From: Acholeplasmataceae bacterium
GTDB taxonomy: Bacteria > Bacillota_I > Bacilli_A > Acholeplasmatales > Acholeplasmataceae
Direction of reading: 5' to 3'
DNA length: 9,068 bases
Assembly (NCBI GenBank): GCA_012520715.1
Contig: JAAYNT010000078.1
Span: 1-9,068 of the forward strand
Each line of letters opens with the position of its first letter. The stretch's first letter is position 1. Positions 6,504 to 9,068 of the stretch are shown one piece after another. Both the position numbers and the translations under genes were made by a program. The notes below the pieces were generated by a model. That model made no database searches, was not told the DNA's origin, and worked only from the letters and a program-made list of their open reading frames with translations.

Positions 6504-6526
6504 ACTAACCATTTTATATGGTTAGT
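6504..6526. promoter_or_regulatory. Perfect inverted repeat overlapping the uvrB promoter (candidate operator)
   Basis: ACTAACCAT (6504-6512) and ATGGTTAGT (6518-6526) are perfect 9-bp inverted arms around a 5-nt AT spacer. The right arm ends 1 nt before the TGC of the extended -10 at 6528 and the left arm covers the -35 position. It is not followed by a T-tract, so it is not a terminator. The sequence does not match the Bacillus LexA box (GAAC-N4-GTTC core). Its position is that of a repressor operator for uvrB. Confidence 0.5.
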
Positions 6527-6527
6527 A

Positions 6528-6536
6528 TGCTAAAAT
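6528..6536 (+). promoter_or_regulatory. Extended -10 promoter of uvrB
   Basis: TGCTAAAAT gives a TGn extension and TAAAAT (5/6). There is no good -35 (ACCATT at 17-nt spacing). Transcription would start near 6543, only about 9 nt before the uvrB ATG at 6552, so the mRNA leader would be very short, with a partial Shine-Dalgarno (GGTGAT, 6543-6548) at its extreme 5' end. Confidence 0.6.
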
Positions 6537-6551
6537 GGAAGTGGTGATGAA

Positions 6552-8504
6552 ATGTTTCAATTAAAAGCGCCGTTTGAACCAAAAGGTGATCAAATTAAGG
6601 CAATAGAAAAAATTAAATCTAATTTTGAAAGCGGACATAAAGAACAAGTCTTATTAGGTGCTACTGGTACGGGTAAGACTTTTACAATAGCTAACATTAT
6701 TAAAAGTTTAGGTAAAAAGACTTTAATCATGGCCCCTAATAAAACATTAGCAGGTCAGTTATACGGAGAATTAAAGTCGTTTTTTCCTAATAACAGGGTT
6801 GAGTATTTTATTTCATACTACGATTATTACCAACCAGAAGCTTATGTTGTATCAAGTGATACATATATTGAAAAAGATGCTTCAATTAATGATGAAATTG
6901 ATGAACTTCGTCACTCAGCAACTTCATCACTTATTTCAAATGATGATGTTATTGTGGTGGCATCTGTTTCATGTATTTATGGTATTGGTGATATTGAAGA
7001 ATATAAAAATTCAGTTATTTTTTTAAGAGTCGGAGAAGAATATTCAAGAAACAAACTACTTAATAAATTAGTTGAACTATCTTATGAAAGAAGTGATGTT
7101 GACTTTAGAAGAGGTACTTTTAGAGTTAGAGGAGATATCGTTGATATTATTCCGATTAACGAAAGATCCAACGGTACTAGAGTAACGTTTTTTGGTGATG
7201 AAATCGAAATGATTCAAGAGTTTGATATTGTTACAGGAGCAACAAGAGAAAAAGTAACATTTACAACAATCGCACCGGCAACTCACTTCGTTACTAGTCC
7301 TGATAAATTAAAAATAGCTATTAAAAGAATAAAAGAAGAATTAGATGAAAGAGTAAAATACTTTACTGATAATAATATGCTTCTAGAAGCTCAGAGAATA
7401 AAAATGAGAACTAACTACGATCTAGAATTATTAGAGGAGTTAGGTTTTTGTAGTGGTGTCGAAAACTATTCACGTCATCTAGCTCTAAAAGAAGAAGGAG
7501 AAACACCAAATACCTTAATTGACTTTTTTGGTGATGATTTTTTAATGATTATTGATGAATCACACGTTGGAATTCCGCAAATAAGAGGAATGTACAACGG
7601 TGATAGAGCCAGAAAAATGACACTTGTTAATCATGGTTTTAGACTTCCAAGTGCTCTTGATAATAGACCACTACAATTTCATGAATTTGAACAAAAAGTT
7701 GATAAAGTTTTATATTTATCAGCAACACCAGGGGATTATGAGTTAAATAAAAATATACCAATTGTTGAACAAATTATACGTCCAACTTATTTAATTGATC
7801 CAAAAATTGAAGTAAGGCCAACACTTGGTCAAATTGATGATTTATATAATGAAATTAAAAAACGTATTATTAATAATGAAAGAGTATTAGTAACGACTCT
7901 TACAATTAGAATGAGTGAAGATTTAACATCTTACTTTAAAGAAAGAGGATTAAAAGTAGCTTATCTTCATTCTAAAATTAAATCATTAGAACGAATTGTT
8001 ATATTAAGAGATTTAAGATTAGGTAAATACGATGTTTTAGTAGGTATTAACTTACTAAGAGAAGGATTAGACTTACCAGAAGTTTCATTAGTAGCAATAT
8101 TAGATGCTGATAAACAAGGATTTTTAAGGAGTACAAGATCACTAATTCAAACAATCGGACGTGCTGCAAGAAACGTTAACGGTCAAGTTATTATGTATGC
8201 TGATGAGATATCTGGTGCAATGGACGAGGCTATTAGTGAAACTAATCGTCGTCGTAAAATTCAAATGGACTTTAACAAGGAACATAATTTGGTACCAGAA
8301 ACGATATTTAAAGAAATTAGAGATAAGATTGGTCTAAGCCCGGTCTTAGAAGAATCTAAGCCGTATGATAAAATGACTAGAATAGAAAGAGATAAAGAAA
8401 TCTCACTGCTTGAAATTAGAATGAAAGAAGCTGCTAAGAATCTTGACTTTGAAATAGCTGCTGAAATTAGAGATTTAATATATGAACTGAAAGCGGCTAA
8501 ATAA
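6552..8504 (+). CDS. uvrB: Excinuclease ABC subunit UvrB
   Basis: The damage-verification subunit of nucleotide excision repair: loaded by UvrA, it opens the DNA with its beta-hairpin and recruits UvrC for incision. The 650 aa match the family (~660). Domains in order: Walker A GATGTGKT (36-43), beta-hairpin YYDYYQPEAY (89-98), the UvrA-contacting region between (about 150-250), the DESH box (335-338), YLSATPGDYE (388-397), helicase motif V 'GINLLREGLDLPE' (498-510), motif VI QTIGRAARN (533-541) and a C-terminal UVR coiled-coil motif (about 615-648), which contacts UvrC. No key residue appears altered. Start ATG 6552 gives the canonical short N-terminus 'MFQLKAPFEPKGDQ'. uvrA, often directly downstream in Firmicutes, is not present; a metal-binding lipoprotein with its own promoter follows. 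No clear hairpin terminator is seen in the 116-nt gap after it. Confidence 0.98.
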   Translation: MFQLKAPFEPKGDQIKAIEKIKSNFESGHKEQVLLGATGTGKTFTIANIIKSLGKKTLIMAPNKTLAGQLYGELKSFFPNNRVEYFISYYDYYQPEAYVVSSDTYIEKDASINDEIDELRHSATSSLISNDDVIVVASVSCIYGIGDIEEYKNSVIFLRVGEEYSRNKLLNKLVELSYERSDVDFRRGTFRVRGDIVDIIPINERSNGTRVTFFGDEIEMIQEFDIVTGATREKVTFTTIAPATHFVTSPDKLKIAIKRIKEELDERVKYFTDNNMLLEAQRIKMRTNYDLELLEELGFCSGVENYSRHLALKEEGETPNTLIDFFGDDFLMIIDESHVGIPQIRGMYNGDRARKMTLVNHGFRLPSALDNRPLQFHEFEQKVDKVLYLSATPGDYELNKNIPIVEQIIRPTYLIDPKIEVRPTLGQIDDLYNEIKKRIINNERVLVTTLTIRMSEDLTSYFKERGLKVAYLHSKIKSLERIVILRDLRLGKYDVLVGINLLREGLDLPEVSLVAILDADKQGFLRSTRSLIQTIGRAARNVNGQVIMYADEISGAMDEAISETNRRRKIQMDFNKEHNLVPETIFKEIRDKIGLSPVLEESKPYDKMTRIERDKEISLLEIRMKEAAKNLDFEIAAEIRDLIYELKAAK

Positions 8505-8568
8505 AGCTGAAAAGTGTGAATACTCAAAAATCATATTTATCAATTTATTTATAAAAAATATATATAAC

Positions 8569-8597
8569 TTGAAGAATGAACCTTTTTTATGTATACT
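8569..8597 (+). promoter_or_regulatory. Promoter of the metal-binding lipoprotein gene
   Basis: -35 TTGAAG (8569-8574, 4/6), exact 17-nt spacer, -10 TATACT (8592-8597, 5/6). Expected start near 8604, so the transcript would begin essentially at the GAAAGG Shine-Dalgarno (8605-8610), which lies 10 nt before ATG 8621. The A+T-rich stretch between uvrB and this promoter (8505-8568) holds no hairpin or ORF that I can support, and I see no clear Fur, MntR or Zur box. Confidence 0.7.
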
Positions 8598-8620
8598 TAA
8601 AGTTGAAAGGAATTAAATTT

Positions 8621-9068
8621 ATGAAAAACATAAAGACTACAATATTAATAACATTACTAACTTTAAGTTTATTTTTAGTTGTTGGCTGTAGTAGTCAAAG
8701 AAGAATGTTTTCTGATTTTCAAAAATCAGATAAAATTAAAATTGTTACTACAACAACTATGCTAAAAGACTTAGCAAGTCAAATCGGTGGAGACAAAACT
8801 TATGTTCACTCACTAATGAATCCAGGTGTTGACCCACATACATATGCTGCTACTAAATTAGATTTAGATTATTTAATGGCCGCTGATTTAATAATTACAT
8901 CTGGATTACATTTAGAAGCTCAAACCGGTGAAACTATAAAAAGATTAACATCAAGAGGACTAAAAGTTATTAGTGTTGGAGATATATTAATAGAAAAGCA
9001 TAACAACAATCATGAAGATGATATTTATTTATTAAACTTAGAAGAAGATAATAATTTATATGATCCTC
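8621..9068 (+). CDS. Metal ABC transporter substrate-binding lipoprotein, TroA/ZnuA family (3' end missing)
   Basis: Extracytoplasmic receptor that hands Mn(II) or Zn(II) to an ABC permease; lipid-anchored at the outer face of the membrane. The first 149 residues are inside the window. A lipoprotein signal peptide is clear: Lys3/Lys5, hydrophobic core 8-21, lipobox VVGC with modified Cys23, then a short linker. The mature part begins 'KIKIVTTTTMLKDLASQIGGD' in two parts (38-46, 47-58), the family's first strand and helix. GVDPHTYAAT (69-78) holds metal ligand His73, SGLHLE (94-99) holds ligand His97, and the last visible codons give YDP (147-149) followed by a C, fitting the conserved YDPH with a third ligand His. 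GLHLEAQTGE resembles TroA/MntC-type more than ZnuA-type receptors, but metal choice cannot be settled here. No long His-rich loop of the ZnuA kind is present, only a short N/H/E/D segment at 125-134. Permease and ATPase genes probably follow off-window. Confidence 0.93.
   Translation, partial: MKNIKTTILITLLTLSLFLVVGCSSQRRMFSDFQKSDKIKIVTTTTMLKDLASQIGGDKTYVHSLMNPGVDPHTYAATKLDLDYLMAADLIITSGLHLEAQTGETIKRLTSRGLKVISVGDILIEKHNNNHEDDIYLLNLEEDNNLYDP

Noticed and set aside
6504..6526. LexA/SOS box upstream of uvrB
   Set aside because: The inverted repeat lacks the GAAC...GTTC core of the Bacillus-type box. It was kept only as an unidentified operator candidate.
6799..7286. Overlapping 75-aa (+) and 69-aa (-) frames within uvrB
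   Set aside because: Both are covered by the fully conserved uvrB frame and have low-complexity, unnatural compositions.
8261..8527. 88-aa minus-strand frame over the uvrB 3' end
   Set aside because: It is antisense to the UVR domain, with no ribosome site and no recognisable product.
8495..8530. Terminator after uvrB (CGGCT/AGCTG around the stop codon)
   Set aside because: The stem is only 5 bp with a wobble, overlaps the coding end and has no T-tract after it.
1..9068. CRISPR arrays, tRNA/rRNA genes, insertion sequences, riboswitches
   Set aside because: I saw no spaced direct repeats, cloverleaf or T-box patterns, transposase motifs or terminal inverted repeats in this window.

Overview
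The window is AT-rich (roughly 70% A+T by eye) and densely coded. It reads best as the chromosome of a low-GC Firmicutes/Mollicutes-type bacterium. Long genes decode Trp as TGG and TGA is used as a stop (6453-6455), so this is the standard code. That argues against Mycoplasma/Spiroplasma and fits Acholeplasma-, Izemoplasma- or Haloplasma-like lineages; the exact taxon is an inference. A PPi-dependent phosphofructokinase next to an ATP-type one also suits that group, since PPi-PFK activity is known from Acholeplasma.

Layout. (1) 2-2008 (+): 3' part of a large cysteine-free beta-rich protein of unknown function with what look like three divergent internal repeats. (2) A strong hairpin at 2014-2045 serves as a bidirectional terminator between it and the convergent pfp. 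(3) 2062-3309 (-): PPi-type phosphofructokinase. It diverges from (4) 3414-4364 (+): pfkA, across a 104-bp region with back-to-back extended -10 promoters and a small inverted repeat between them. (5) After the pfkA terminator, an independently promoted two-gene unit: an ABC/SMC-like AAA ATPase (4506-5771) overlapping by 17 nt an RloB-family TOPRIM protein (5755-6455). This RloA/RloB (AbiL-like) pair is the probable anti-phage module of the window. Its second gene carries a single -1 frameshift at a T5 run, exactly at the catalytic DxD motif. (6) 6552-8504 (+): uvrB, excision repair, whose promoter is overlapped by a perfect 9-bp inverted repeat. (7) 8621 to the window end (+): start of a TroA/ZnuA-type metal-binding lipoprotein with its own promoter.

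How it fits together. The two phosphofructokinases act on the same glycolytic step with different phosphoryl donors and are placed to be controlled from one intergenic region. The ATPase-TOPRIM pair sits between housekeeping genes (pfkA and uvrB), flanked by terminators on both sides, as expected of an inserted defence cassette. The rest is ordinary chromosomal content: DNA repair, metal uptake and a surface-type protein.
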